Position numbers and translations under genes: made by a program. Shown here piece by piece: positions 27,362 to 35,154 of a DNA stretch of 62,678 bases; within the stretch, counting starts at the first letter, position 1, and every line of letters starts with the position of its first letter. Under the pieces are notes generated by a model. That model ran no database searches and had not been told where the DNA came from. It saw only the letters and a program-made list of their open reading frames with translations. Source of the DNA: Candidatus Bathyarchaeota archaeon (lineage in GTDB: Archaea; Thermoproteota; Bathyarchaeia; Bathyarchaeales; Bathyarchaeaceae). The stretch covers positions 1,365,247 through 1,427,924 of the forward strand of contig CP070636.1 of the NCBI GenBank assembly GCA_020356305.1. The letters run 5' to 3'.

Positions 27362-27682
27362 TTATTCTAGTTTTTTGCCGCATTTGTAGCAGAATTGGGA
27401 GCCAGCCACGTTCTTTTCTCCGCAGTATGAGCACGCGACGAGTTCTGGACTGATCGCTTCTCTGATTTCTTCTCTCGCTGTTTTGAAGGCTTCTTTGATT
27501 TCTTTTGCAGCTATTGAAAATGCTTTCTCTATTTCTTCTCCCATTTTAGAGAAGGCCTCTTTCAATTCTTCCTTTTGAGGGACAGCACCCGCTTCTGTGG
27601 CTTTTCTAGTTCTTGCACCGCATTTAGGACAGAAATTTGCGGTTTCATCAACCTTTCCTCCACATTTGGAACAGAACACCAT
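27362..27682 (-). CDS. Double zinc-ribbon protein with central helix
   Basis: A 106-aa protein made of an N-terminal zinc ribbon (FCSKCGG then FCPKCGA), a charged amphipathic helix of about 50 residues rich in Glu/Lys/Ala (residues 30-80), and a C-terminal ribbon (CSYCGEKN then FCYKCGK). The helix probably forms a coiled coil. The ATG at 27682 is seven bases after AGGAGA, a clear ribosome binding site. Such proteins are frequent in archaea, with roles unknown; adaptor or nucleic-acid contacts are guesses. Confidence 0.8.
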   Translation of the reverse strand: MVFCSKCGGKVDETANFCPKCGARTRKATEAGAVPQKEELKEAFSKMGEEIEKAFSIAAKEIKEAFKTAREEIREAISPELVACSYCGEKNVAGSQFCYKCGKKLE

Positions 27683-27857
27683 AAGTATCTCCTATTTAAG
27701 GGAAAATAAACGAGGAAACTTAAACTTTATGTGGATGCACTCTTGAGTGTTCAACTCGAACTTGCGCCATTGCTGAAAATTTTCTTCTCAGAAAAAGTGA
27801 GACCCCCTTCTCCCCTACCTTTTCTAACATGTTTTATCTATGCGGTCCCTTAGTTAT

Positions 27858-27879
27858 TGCGCGTGCAATACATGCGCAT
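27858..27879. repeat. Alternating purine-pyrimidine tracts
   Basis: Two adjoining alternations: TGCGCGTGCA at 27858-27867 and ATACATGCGCAT at 27868-27879, in the spacer just downstream of the herA-like gene. Confidence 0.4.
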
Positions 27880-27902
27880 TCGAGGCCCAACTTACTTGTT
27901 AT

Positions 27903-29771
27903 CTAACTCAAGAATTTTTCCAGTTCGTTTTCAGCATTGTCTGCTCGTATGAAAATAGGCACGTTTTCTATTCCGGTGGCTATATAACTGGAAAGTAGCC
28001 ATTCCCCAGGTGCAAACTCCAAGGTCTTTTCTAAGATCCCTTGATCGATCATGAAGGTGTTGCTCACCACCGATCGGTCGTAGGGTCTAGGCAAAGTTCC
28101 CACGAAGTATGTATGCAACTGCTGCAGGGCATTGGTGTTCAAGTAAGCTATTCGTTGGGTAGCAACACAAGCTCCAAGCCCATATTTTCTTCCTTGCCTA
28201 AGAAGAGTCTCTACATGCTTGGAACAGTTTCTGTCTACGCCGCTGGCGCTGGACATGTCCGGAATAAACTCTTGAGCTTCATCAAAGACGAGAAGAATGT
28301 ACGGTTTAACCTGAAACTTTCTCTTTCTCCGATTTAATAGGTCTCGTGAAAGCGTGATAACCAGGTCCTTGATGGTGAAGGGGTCAGCAATAGACATGCA
28401 AACAAGCCTCTCCTCACCTTCAAGCAGACCGCGAATCTTCTCAGCCGTGAGTCCACCAGTTTCTTCCTCTTCTTCTTCCCGCTTTCTCTTTAACACGTCA
28501 AGAAGCGTTGATCTCGTTGTTGCCCAAGCGAAAAGTCCACTGGCTTCGTGAACCTTAAATTTCTGAACAGATTGACTAGCCCTTGAATCGATGAATTTCA
28601 CGAAATCCTCGTCAAGCTCATGATGCTCAATAAATCCATGTTGATCCATGTATGCAAGGCTTGCTTCTCGAATTTCGTCTACAGCGTTTACGTAATGAGG
28701 CTTGCCCACGCTGTTTTTCCTTTGCTCGCCCAATTCTTCCAGAAACTGACCATAAGTGGGAACTCTCAGCTTAGGCTTAGTATAGTACGAAACCTTTCCC
28801 TGGCTCATCACGTCAAGAAGCCCTTTCACAATTCTCTCATCAGCTTCATATTCCCTCGGCTTCACCACCGAGTTAAAGAACTGTTCAACCGATTCAATTC
28901 TACTCTCAGTAATTACTCTAGCTGGGACCTCAGGATCCGCGAGTACATCTACCAAAAGAAACGGATACTCACAACTTATGTCAAAAATAATGACTTTTGT
29001 GTCCTTCGTATGGTACAGGATCCGTCTGAGAATGTTAGACATAAGGTTACTTTTGCCACCGCCAGTGAAAGCGAAAATCCCAAAGTGATATCTAACCAGC
29101 CTCTCGAAATCTACATAGATCGGAATAGTCGTCTTGCTGGCTTCAAACATTTTGATGAGCCCAAGCCTAGGGTCCTTCCGTGCATCTGAAGTCGTTTTGG
29201 AGGTGTCAACGCCCAGCTTTTGAACGATCCTGTGATTGTACATGCGGTTAATCATTTCACTGTTGAGAATGTGGGCTTCGCTGGCGACAATAGGGTAAGA
29301 GAAGCCTTTCACAAACTCTGGGTCCTTCTCTTCGGTTAGGATGAGGTCATAATTGATGGGAATGGAGCTGATCTGAACCATCATCGTAGCTTGATCATCG
29401 GTTTTCCAATCCGCTTCAGACTGCTCGATAATCTCAAACTGCATAGGATAATAACCGTGATCTGAAAGTCCTCTCAAACCAAAATGTTCAGGCCAAACCC
29501 TTGAAATCTCCATGAGCGTATATCTTTCCTCGCTCTCCTTGCCCTGCTTGAAATTCTTCACAGCCAGAAGCATCCCCTCTTCTAAGAGTCCCATAAGATC
29601 CTTCTGATACTCCACTTTCACTCTCCCGTCATAGCGAGCAGATATGCCCGCAAGCTTGGACTCTACAGGACCCTGAGCTCTTCTGGGAATAACCGCACTC
29701 AGCCTACCATGAAACCTTCCCTCAAAATCTGTGAAATACCTGCTAGAGAAACTCTCTTCTTGCGGCCTCAA
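27903..29771 (-). CDS. herA: HerA-like hexameric ATPase/translocase
   Basis: A 622-aa HerA/FtsK-superfamily ATPase (DUF87 type). An N-terminal beta-rich region precedes the RecA-like core. Walker A is FTGGGKSNL (residues about 235-243); Walker B with catalytic Glu is ILLVFDEAQEF near residue 490; TLLRQGRKYGLG and VATQR form the sensor/arginine-finger region typical of HerA. It includes a highly charged insert (REEEEEETGG). TTG 29771 follows GAGGAGGG (29778-29785) and lies inside the 3' end of the nurA-like gene, so the two are co-translated. HerA-NurA complexes resect or degrade DNA, in repair with Mre11-Rad50 or in defence; neither mre11 nor rad50 is nearby. Confidence 0.88.
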   Translation of the reverse strand: MRPQEESFSSRYFTDFEGRFHGRLSAVIPRRAQGPVESKLAGISARYDGRVKVEYQKDLMGLLEEGMLLAVKNFKQGKESEERYTLMEISRVWPEHFGLRGLSDHGYYPMQFEIIEQSEADWKTDDQATMMVQISSIPINYDLILTEEKDPEFVKGFSYPIVASEAHILNSEMINRMYNHRIVQKLGVDTSKTTSDARKDPRLGLIKMFEASKTTIPIYVDFERLVRYHFGIFAFTGGGKSNLMSNILRRILYHTKDTKVIIFDISCEYPFLLVDVLADPEVPARVITESRIESVEQFFNSVVKPREYEADERIVKGLLDVMSQGKVSYYTKPKLRVPTYGQFLEELGEQRKNSVGKPHYVNAVDEIREASLAYMDQHGFIEHHELDEDFVKFIDSRASQSVQKFKVHEASGLFAWATTRSTLLDVLKRKREEEEEETGGLTAEKIRGLLEGEERLVCMSIADPFTIKDLVITLSRDLLNRRKRKFQVKPYILLVFDEAQEFIPDMSSASGVDRNCSKHVETLLRQGRKYGLGACVATQRIAYLNTNALQQLHTYFVGTLPRPYDRSVVSNTFMIDQGILEKTLEFAPGEWLLSSYIATGIENVPIFIRADNAENELEKFLS

Positions 29772-31656
29772 TTCGCGCCCTCCTCTCCCTAAACGTACTC
29801 ATATAAAAAACAAATTTCCTCAATTTATGATTATTCAGAATCCACTCACCAGTGCTGTTAGCTATCCTTTGGAAAGCACCGTAATGCCACTTCGCTACCT
29901 TATCCGCAATGAACAAAGGCCGGTTATGACCAAAAGCCTCCGGAATATTGGGACTAGTCATACATTGCAAAGTAACCATAATGAGATTCTGAAGCTTATT
30001 CTCCACGGTTTTATCTTTAAACAGCAACGCCTCCACAGGCTCCGTCGCAGCCCCAAACTCATTCCAAAACCGAACTATACTTTCTTCGGACAAATCAAAC
30101 TCCGGATGCACAAGACGATCAATGAGCAAAACATTGCTGCGAAGCTTAGGATCCGTAATAGCCTGAGAAAGCTGAACATAAGTCTTCAAGAATGTTTTCT
30201 CGACACTAATCCTGTTTCTCCTAGCGCCAAACACATATCCTTTCCTGGCTTTCTGATCTGCCACCATAGTCTTGAAAGATGAATCATACTCCACGAGGCT
30301 CCAAGGAACTTTCAACTTTTCGGTGTTAAAGAGGGACACAGACTGCAGAATCATGCGGTCGGTGTTAGGCATCTTCTCAAACTCTTCAGCGGTCAACGTA
30401 CCCCGTAGCATCCCCTCATTCTGGAGAATAGGAATCAATTGCCGTTTGAAGTCTCTAGCAGCCGTATCCTTAGTTAATCCAATGAGCAGAATCTTTCGTT
30501 TCCAACACTCTTCAATAATCATGTAGAAACAAAACAGAGTCAGAAAGGCAATGTCGAGAGTTGTAAGCCAATGCTCCTTCTTACCCCTGACAATCTTCAT
30601 TCTATGTGCACTAATTTGTTCACTTTTTTCTTCAAAGAAGAACCTGTCGCCAAGCGTCGTGACAAGCTTCCTCAGCTTTTGCCAAGTGTTTACATACCTC
30701 GAGTTTATGAAATACTTTGAGCCCTTCTTCTTGAAGTAGCCCTCCTTCAACGAAGCTTTAACATACCTTTCCACTCTTTTAACACGTTTCTCATCTTTAA
30801 TACCTAGCATCTCACAAATCTGGCTCAAGGAAAATGGACCCTTCTCCTCTATCAAATAGATGATAGCATAGCGCAGGTAGTCCGCTCTTGCTGGAGGAAG
30901 ACCTATAGCAGGGTGTCGAATGCAGTATCTGCCATAAGCCAAATCGCTCAATTCAATAGGAATACCATCTACTTCATAACCGATTAGAGAACCCTTAGCC
31001 TTCCACAACTCCCGCTTCGAAGTGTCATACAACAAGCCGGCGCGTTCGGCGGACAAAGCACGATCCATGAAGAGAATCCGAATTTTCTTGTCAGCATCAG
31101 TAACTAACTTGTAAGCCAAATAGTACTCAGCGAGAGTCATGATCCAATTAGCAATAGTAGCATTATTAACAATAGTCTCATCAACCAAAGGCTTGGAAAC
31201 CGAAAGCTGACCAGGCTCTTCCAAGTCAAAAAAAGCCTGATCAACATCAGGCACCTCATTAATGAAAATAGGAACCACACTCGAAACGCTCGCACCCTCC
31301 TCCAAAAACTTCGAATCATACTCCACGACAGGCTTCGCATCGGTTCTAAACTCAATGGTTCCAGTTGCCGCATACGCTCCGCCAAAAAAGATCATCAAAT
31401 CAAAAAGGGGCTTCGAATACATAGTTCCATCCACACCAGCAAACTGAACCTTATTGGACCCGAAAAACTCCTCCGCCGTTTTGTAAGCCCCTTGATAGCT
31501 GAACTCAGAAACAACAAAATCCGAAAGCAAACGGTCATACAACCCCCTTAAAGACTCAAAACGCTCTTCATATTCCGAAACTTGACCTGAGGCACCCACC
31601 TTAAGCAGGTCACTAGTTCTCTTAATCCGGCGACTCAAAAAAGACGAAGACATCAA
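29743..31656 (-). CDS. nurA: Large NurA-domain nuclease with internal winged helix
   Basis: A 637-aa NurA-like 5'-3' nuclease partner of HerA. Metal-binding motifs are visible: GVDGT (D76), LFMDRALSAER (D198), GLTKDTAARD (about 394-402) and the C-terminal PEAFGHNRPLFIADKVAKW. Between motifs 2 and 3 lies a winged-helix segment (about 262-322: FSLSQICEMLGI, then VKASLKEGYFKKKG). It makes the protein roughly 1.5-2 times the length of canonical NurA (about 330-450 aa). The wing could read DNA or control nuclease loading. It overlaps herA by 29 bases. The ATG follows AAGGTGG, with a TATA-like GATTTTAAAT near 31691-31702. Whether this pair serves repair or defence cannot be decided here. Confidence 0.8.
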   Translation of the reverse strand: MMSSSFLSRRIKRTSDLLKVGASGQVSEYEERFESLRGLYDRLLSDFVVSEFSYQGAYKTAEEFFGSNKVQFAGVDGTMYSKPLFDLMIFFGGAYAATGTIEFRTDAKPVVEYDSKFLEEGASVSSVVPIFINEVPDVDQAFFDLEEPGQLSVSKPLVDETIVNNATIANWIMTLAEYYLAYKLVTDADKKIRILFMDRALSAERAGLLYDTSKRELWKAKGSLIGYEVDGIPIELSDLAYGRYCIRHPAIGLPPARADYLRYAIIYLIEEKGPFSLSQICEMLGIKDEKRVKRVERYVKASLKEGYFKKKGSKYFINSRYVNTWQKLRKLVTTLGDRFFFEEKSEQISAHRMKIVRGKKEHWLTTLDIAFLTLFCFYMIIEECWKRKILLIGLTKDTAARDFKRQLIPILQNEGMLRGTLTAEEFEKMPNTDRMILQSVSLFNTEKLKVPWSLVEYDSSFKTMVADQKARKGYVFGARRNRISVEKTFLKTYVQLSQAITDPKLRSNVLLIDRLVHPEFDLSEESIVRFWNEFGAATEPVEALLFKDKTVENKLQNLIMVTLQCMTSPNIPEAFGHNRPLFIADKVAKWHYGAFQRIANSTGEWILNNHKLRKFVFYMSTFRERRARIEAARREFL

Positions 31657-31713
31657 ACCACCTTTTACTGCGTATAAGTAACAGATCGATGAAATTTAAA
31701 ATCGTAGGTGTGA

Positions 31714-31811
31714 ATGCACGCGCAACTCTAGTTTAGACATTTGTCCACTGGGTACATAATGTACGCGTATAAGACACCTATTTTTCAACAATTCTGATGC
31801 GCGCGCATACA
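31714..31811. repeat. Cluster of three alternating purine-pyrimidine tracts
   Basis: 31714-31724 (ATGCACGCGCA), 31759-31771 (ATGTACGCGTATA) and 31797-31811 (ATGCGCGCGCATACA), all within the divergent spacer between nurA and the TRAM gene. Confidence 0.45.
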
Positions 31812-31848
31812 AAGGTTATTAAGGAAGACTGGGGTAACATGGGCTAAG

Positions 31849-31921
31849 CAGTTAGAGGCCTTCCGAAAAGGGTAAAACGTTTACGGACGGTTTTGCTTTC
31901 TCTCAAAAGCAATTCTAACTG
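31849..31921 (+). other. Cloverleaf-like structured leader upstream of TRAM-Alba
   Basis: CAGTTAGA (31849-31856) pairs perfectly with TCTAACTG (31914-31921), closing 73 bases. Inside are three potential hairpins: CCTT/AAGG, AAAACGT with ACGGTTTT, and TTGCTTT/AAAGCAA (31893-31899 with 31906-31912). It ends 23 bases before the TRAM ATG. It lacks the A box and TTCRA T-loop, so it is not a normal tRNA. Confidence 0.35.
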
Positions 31922-31944
31922 TCAACTCAGACCAAAGTGATAGA

Positions 31945-32199
31945 ATGTCTTATTCATATAGTGGACGAAGAAGATTCGGAAACAGAGGATCTGGATTTAA
32001 CCTTAAGAAACCAGTTGAAGTTGATAAAGAATACGAAGCTGAAATCGAGGACATAAGCAGAAGAGGAGACGGTATTGCAAAAATTGAAGGTTTCATCGTG
32101 TTTGTGCCAGGCACTAAACAGGGAGAACGCGTCAAGTTCAAAATCAAAAGAGTTGGAAGCAGGTTCGCGATTGGAGAGTTAGTCCAAAGCCCAACATGA
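31945..32199 (+). CDS. TRAM-domain RNA-binding protein
   Basis: An 84-aa protein: a basic, Gly/Arg-rich N-terminus (SGRRRFGNRGSG) followed by a single TRAM beta-barrel (residues about 25-82: EVDKEYEAEIEDISRRGDGIAK, then VFVPGTKQGERVKFKIKRVG). Stand-alone archaeal TRAM proteins act as RNA chaperones with cold-shock-like roles. The gene is followed by Alba with the frames nearly touching, so the two nucleic-acid binders are probably co-expressed. The leader contains a stable folded element (31849-31921), a plausible autoregulation site given that the product binds RNA. Confidence 0.88.
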   Translation: MSYSYSGRRRFGNRGSGFNLKKPVEVDKEYEAEIEDISRRGDGIAKIEGFIVFVPGTKQGERVKFKIKRVGSRFAIGELVQSPT

Positions 32200-32255
32200 A
32201 TGCTTCCAACAGGGTAGCCATCAAGAAAATCCATGACAAGAAGGAGGTGTATCGT

Positions 32256-32543
32256 ATGTCCAAAGAACAAAATACTGTGTATATCGGAAGAAAACCTGCT
32301 ATGAACTACGTGTTGGCAGTGATCACAAGTTTCCACTCATCTGACACCAAAGAAGTTACCTTGAAGGCAAGGGGACAGGCAATAACAACGGCTGTGGATG
32401 TTGCTGAAATAACCAACCGTCGTTTCATGAAAGACCTGAAAGTAAGCGGTATAACACTAGGAACCGAAGAAATGCCACCGAGAGAAGGAGAAAACAGATC
32501 GAGAATGGTTTCAACGATCGAAATCAAGCTAACGCGAGGATAG
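32256..32543 (+). CDS. albA: DNA/RNA-binding protein Alba
   Basis: A 95-aa Alba chromatin protein. The N-terminal strand and helix VYIGRKPAMNYVLAVIT carry the nucleic-acid-binding Lys/Arg pair, and RGQAITTAVDVAEI and RFMKDLKV match the family core. The ATG at 32256 is fixed by an excellent ribosome binding site AAGGAGGTG (32241-32249). A longer frame beginning at 32196 would overlap the TRAM stop and bury this site. The gene sits between TRAM and an RPA-like OB protein, forming a small nucleic-acid-binding operon. Confidence 0.93.
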   Translation: MSKEQNTVYIGRKPAMNYVLAVITSFHSSDTKEVTLKARGQAITTAVDVAEITNRRFMKDLKVSGITLGTEEMPPREGENRSRMVSTIEIKLTRG

Positions 32544-32554
32544 GAACGAGTTAA

Positions 32555-33211
32555 ATGCGAATAAAAGTGTCAAGGGGGCGAGGCCGACCCCGTGGAAGGT
32601 ATCACTCGCTGACGGATTCTAGGGTTCTTGAGTATCTTGCTCTGATCTCAGTCAGGTATGGAATTGATTCGGAAAGGTTTTTTGACAGCTTCGTTAGAGC
32701 TTGGAAAGATCAAAAGTGTACGTGCAAAAGCCTCTTGATTGAATGCCGTAAGAAAACACCTACAAAAGCAGCCTTTCTCATAACCGACAATTTCAGAGTT
32801 GTCGCCCAATTTCCTATACCCACACACATCCTCGAAGAAACCAACCCACTCAAAGAGTTTGCTTACGCCACTGCATCAAGGAGAACAATACTCGAGAGGG
32901 CCAAAGAGAAACAGCCCCACATCGAAGATTTGAAGTCCGGAATGAACCGAATCAACCTAAAAGCAAGGGTTGTTAAGATTCCAAAGCCCAGATCTGTCAT
33001 CACTAGGTTTGGAGAATCTGCTACCGTAGCAAATGCAAGTATCGCAGATGAGACGGGGATAATCCAGCTACCTTTGTGGAATAAACAGATAGATGCAATC
33101 TCTGTAGGAGACATTATACGCGTTGAAAACGCACGTGTCGTAACATTTAGAGGCGAACAACAATTGAGGATCAGCAGAGGTGGACAATTAAATGTTATCG
33201 AGAAAAAGTGA
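32555..33211 (+). CDS. RPA-like OB-fold single-stranded nucleic-acid-binding protein
   Basis: A 218-aa protein. The N-terminus is very basic (RIKVSRGRGRPRGRYHS), followed by a helical region with CTCKSLLIECRKK. The C-terminal half (about 125-212) is an OB fold of the RPA/SOSS-B type: KARVVKIPKPRSV, then TGIIQLPLWNKQIDAISVGDIIRVENARVV. It follows Alba by 11 bases. It is longer than minimal crenarchaeal SSB and lacks an acidic tail. A role in ssDNA or RNA binding is likely; it may not be the main replicative SSB. Confidence 0.78.
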   Translation: MRIKVSRGRGRPRGRYHSLTDSRVLEYLALISVRYGIDSERFFDSFVRAWKDQKCTCKSLLIECRKKTPTKAAFLITDNFRVVAQFPIPTHILEETNPLKEFAYATASRRTILERAKEKQPHIEDLKSGMNRINLKARVVKIPKPRSVITRFGESATVANASIADETGIIQLPLWNKQIDAISVGDIIRVENARVVTFRGEQQLRISRGGQLNVIEKK

Positions 33212-33326
33212 CTTATCTTCTGGGAATGGCTTTCGAAAAGAACGAAAAGCTCTGGAGCAATTAATGATAATAAGCAGGCAGCCTAATTAATGACATTCAT
33301 CACTGAGTAGGGTAAGGGACAAACCA

Positions 33327-33470
33327 ATGCCTAGGGATCCTGTGTGCGGCGTGATTTTGGACGAAAAGACAGCCAAATTCAAGATCAAACATGAAGGAGA
33401 AACATATTATTTCTGTAGCGTAAAATGCAAGAAGAGATTCAAAAGAAATCGAAGGAAATTTGTAAGATAG
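33327..33470 (+). CDS. YHS-domain metal-binding microprotein
   Basis: A 47-aa protein that is a complete YHS domain: MPRDPVCGV at the start, YYFCS then CKKRFKRN. The three Cys (DPVCG and FCSVKC) are the usual metal ligands, and the C-terminus is strongly basic. YHS domains occur in metal-handling and P-type ATPase systems. GGGTAAGGGA upstream could act as a ribosome binding site. It is too short for most gene callers but has full domain conservation. The next gene is convergent. Confidence 0.8.
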   Translation: MPRDPVCGVILDEKTAKFKIKHEGETYYFCSVKCKKRFKRNRRKFVR

Positions 33471-33495
33471 ACTGGGATGCTTCACGCCCGCATGC

Positions 33496-33795
33496 TTACG
33501 AGAAAAACCTCTCAACTAATCTCAGCAATTGATATCCAAACAAGGCCGCAACGAAATACGTTGGCCACAAGATTATTGGCCAATTTCCAGGGACATAATG
33601 CCATAAGTTCACAGATGAAGCAAAGATTTCCATAAGTAACAAAACAAACAAACCAATCAAAGCCAAACAAAACTGTTCCTTGATCTCTCTTTTGCTGTCG
33701 TAACTCTTTCTGCCAGTCAACAGAACCAGCCACGATAACAAGAAAGCAAAAAACAAAACATACCAGTTTTCGCTGAACAGCAAGACCATATCCAT
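33496..33795 (-). CDS. Small three-helix membrane protein
   Basis: A 99-aa hypothetical membrane protein with three hydrophobic segments (about residues 10-27, 42-60 and 70-92) and a Trp-rich motif NLWHYVPGNWPIILWP between the last two. I prefer the ATG at 33795: a minus-strand TATA (CATTTAAG near 33818-33825) predicts transcription beginning near 33796, giving a leaderless message. A GTG at 33807 would extend it by four residues. No family recognised. Confidence 0.65.
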   Translation of the reverse strand: MDMVLLFSENWYVLFFAFLLSWLVLLTGRKSYDSKREIKEQFCLALIGLFVLLLMEIFASSVNLWHYVPGNWPIILWPTYFVAALFGYQLLRLVERFFS

Positions 33796-33807
33796 ACAAG
33801 TAAACAC

Positions 33808-34131
33808 GTTCTTATGACTTAAATGCTTATGTAGACACGCCCTGTTTCAAGAATTACTGTCATTTCAAAACGCGCTCAGATTTTAATCAAATGACGTAGT
33901 CACGTATTGGATACTGTACGTATGTGAACTCTGCAAAAAACTGCTATGCGCGCGTTATCGCGGGAACCGGTCTTTGTGGCCTTTCGCCTCAAGTTGAAAT
34001 CGAAAATTGATGGAAAAGACGCGCGCGCATGATAGTGCGTGTATACAGATGCGTCGCTTTCCTAGCGTCAAGAGTTCAGAAAAGAAAGGTTCAAATTGCC
34101 CAACTCTTTTTTGACATTGGATGTGCAAAAA
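33808..34131. other. Intergenic spacer with four alternating tracts
   Basis: No gene seen. Alternating purine-pyrimidine runs lie at 33915-33926 (TGTACGTATGTG), 33945-33955 (TATGCGCGCGT), 34019-34031 (ACGCGCGCGCATG) and 34035-34047 (GTGCGTGTATACA). This is the densest cluster in the window. Confidence 0.45.
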
Positions 34132-34985
34132 ATGAGTCAAGTGGCCATTACAAGGGGGACAGACCCTGTTGAAACAACTGTCAACGCCCTTGAAAACATC
34201 GAATCTGACGTGAATCATGCCCTCGCTGAGAAAAAGCCAATTCTGATAAAGCCTAACTTCATAGATTCAAGCCACCCTTCAACTGGAATCACAACAGACA
34301 GTAGAGTCATAGAAGGAATCGTCAAGTTTCTAAGGGAACGGGAAAAACAAGAAATCATCATAGGCGAGGGAAGCGGATACGCAGACACCTTTGAAGCTTT
34401 CAAAGTTGCAGGGGTAGACAAAGTTGCTGAACGATGGGGCGTCAAGCTAATCGACCTCAACAAAGATGAATTCATAGAAGTCAGCCCACCAAGTCCTTTG
34501 TCTCTTAGGAAGATCAAAGTTGCCAAAACCGCTCTGGAAAGCACCATAATCAGCGTTCCAAAGCTTAAACCTCATAGAATAGCCACAGTCACACTGAGCC
34601 TAAAGAACATGATGGGCGCCTCGCTTCTAAAGGCTCGATGCACAAAGGAAGGCTGAGCCCAAAAATCGTTGACCTAGCAGCGGTCCTAAGACCAAGCATA
34701 GCAGTTATCGATGGAATAATTGCAGGTGAAGGACACGAAACCAGCGGAGACGCCGTACAAATGAACTTGGTCATCGCAGGAACAGATCCAGTGGCGGTTG
34801 ACGCCATCGGTGCCACAGTTATGGGCATACCACCAACCAAAGTTAAGCATCTGCTACTAGCAGAGAAGAATGGACTCGGAACATGCTCCTTGGAAGAGAT
34901 AACTGTGCTGGGAGAACCTATAGAAAAAGTGAAACGAAGATTTCATAGATCATTCACGTCAAAGCTTCTCGTTTACCTCGGATAA
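34132..34985 (+). pseudogene. DUF362 family protein, frame-disrupted
   Basis: The N-terminal part (34132-34656, from MSQVAITRG) and the C-terminal part (34638-34985, from MHKGRLSPKIVDLAAVL) are consecutive pieces of one DUF362 protein of about 284 aa. SLKNMMGAS in one frame should run on to KGSMHKGRLS in the next. One extra A in CTAAAGG (near 34632-34636) would join them. I start at ATG 34132 rather than 34096. The domain occurs alone or with ferredoxin domains; no Cys clusters are present here. It may be a real frameshift, a sequence error or programmed slippage. Function of the family is poorly known. Confidence 0.75.
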
Positions 34986-35154
34986 ATTGCCCCTTTAAGA
35001 GGAATTCTGAGTATAAACGGACTAATTCTCGACTTGAAGCATGCACATGTCTGGATGAACTGGCCAAAGTCGCTTGTGACCGCACAACAAAAACCTTAAA
35101 ACAAAGGTTACCTTTCACTCATTTAAGCCCTTAACCAGGAAGGCGGTATAGACA

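Noticed and set aside
28620..29189. 189-aa plus-strand frame opposite herA
   Set aside because: It lies entirely antisense to the HerA-like ATPase; low-complexity composition and no start signals.
31849..31921. tRNA gene from the 73-base cloverleaf-like fold
   Set aside because: No A box, no TTCRA T-loop and a 6-base T-like loop. Kept only as a structured element.
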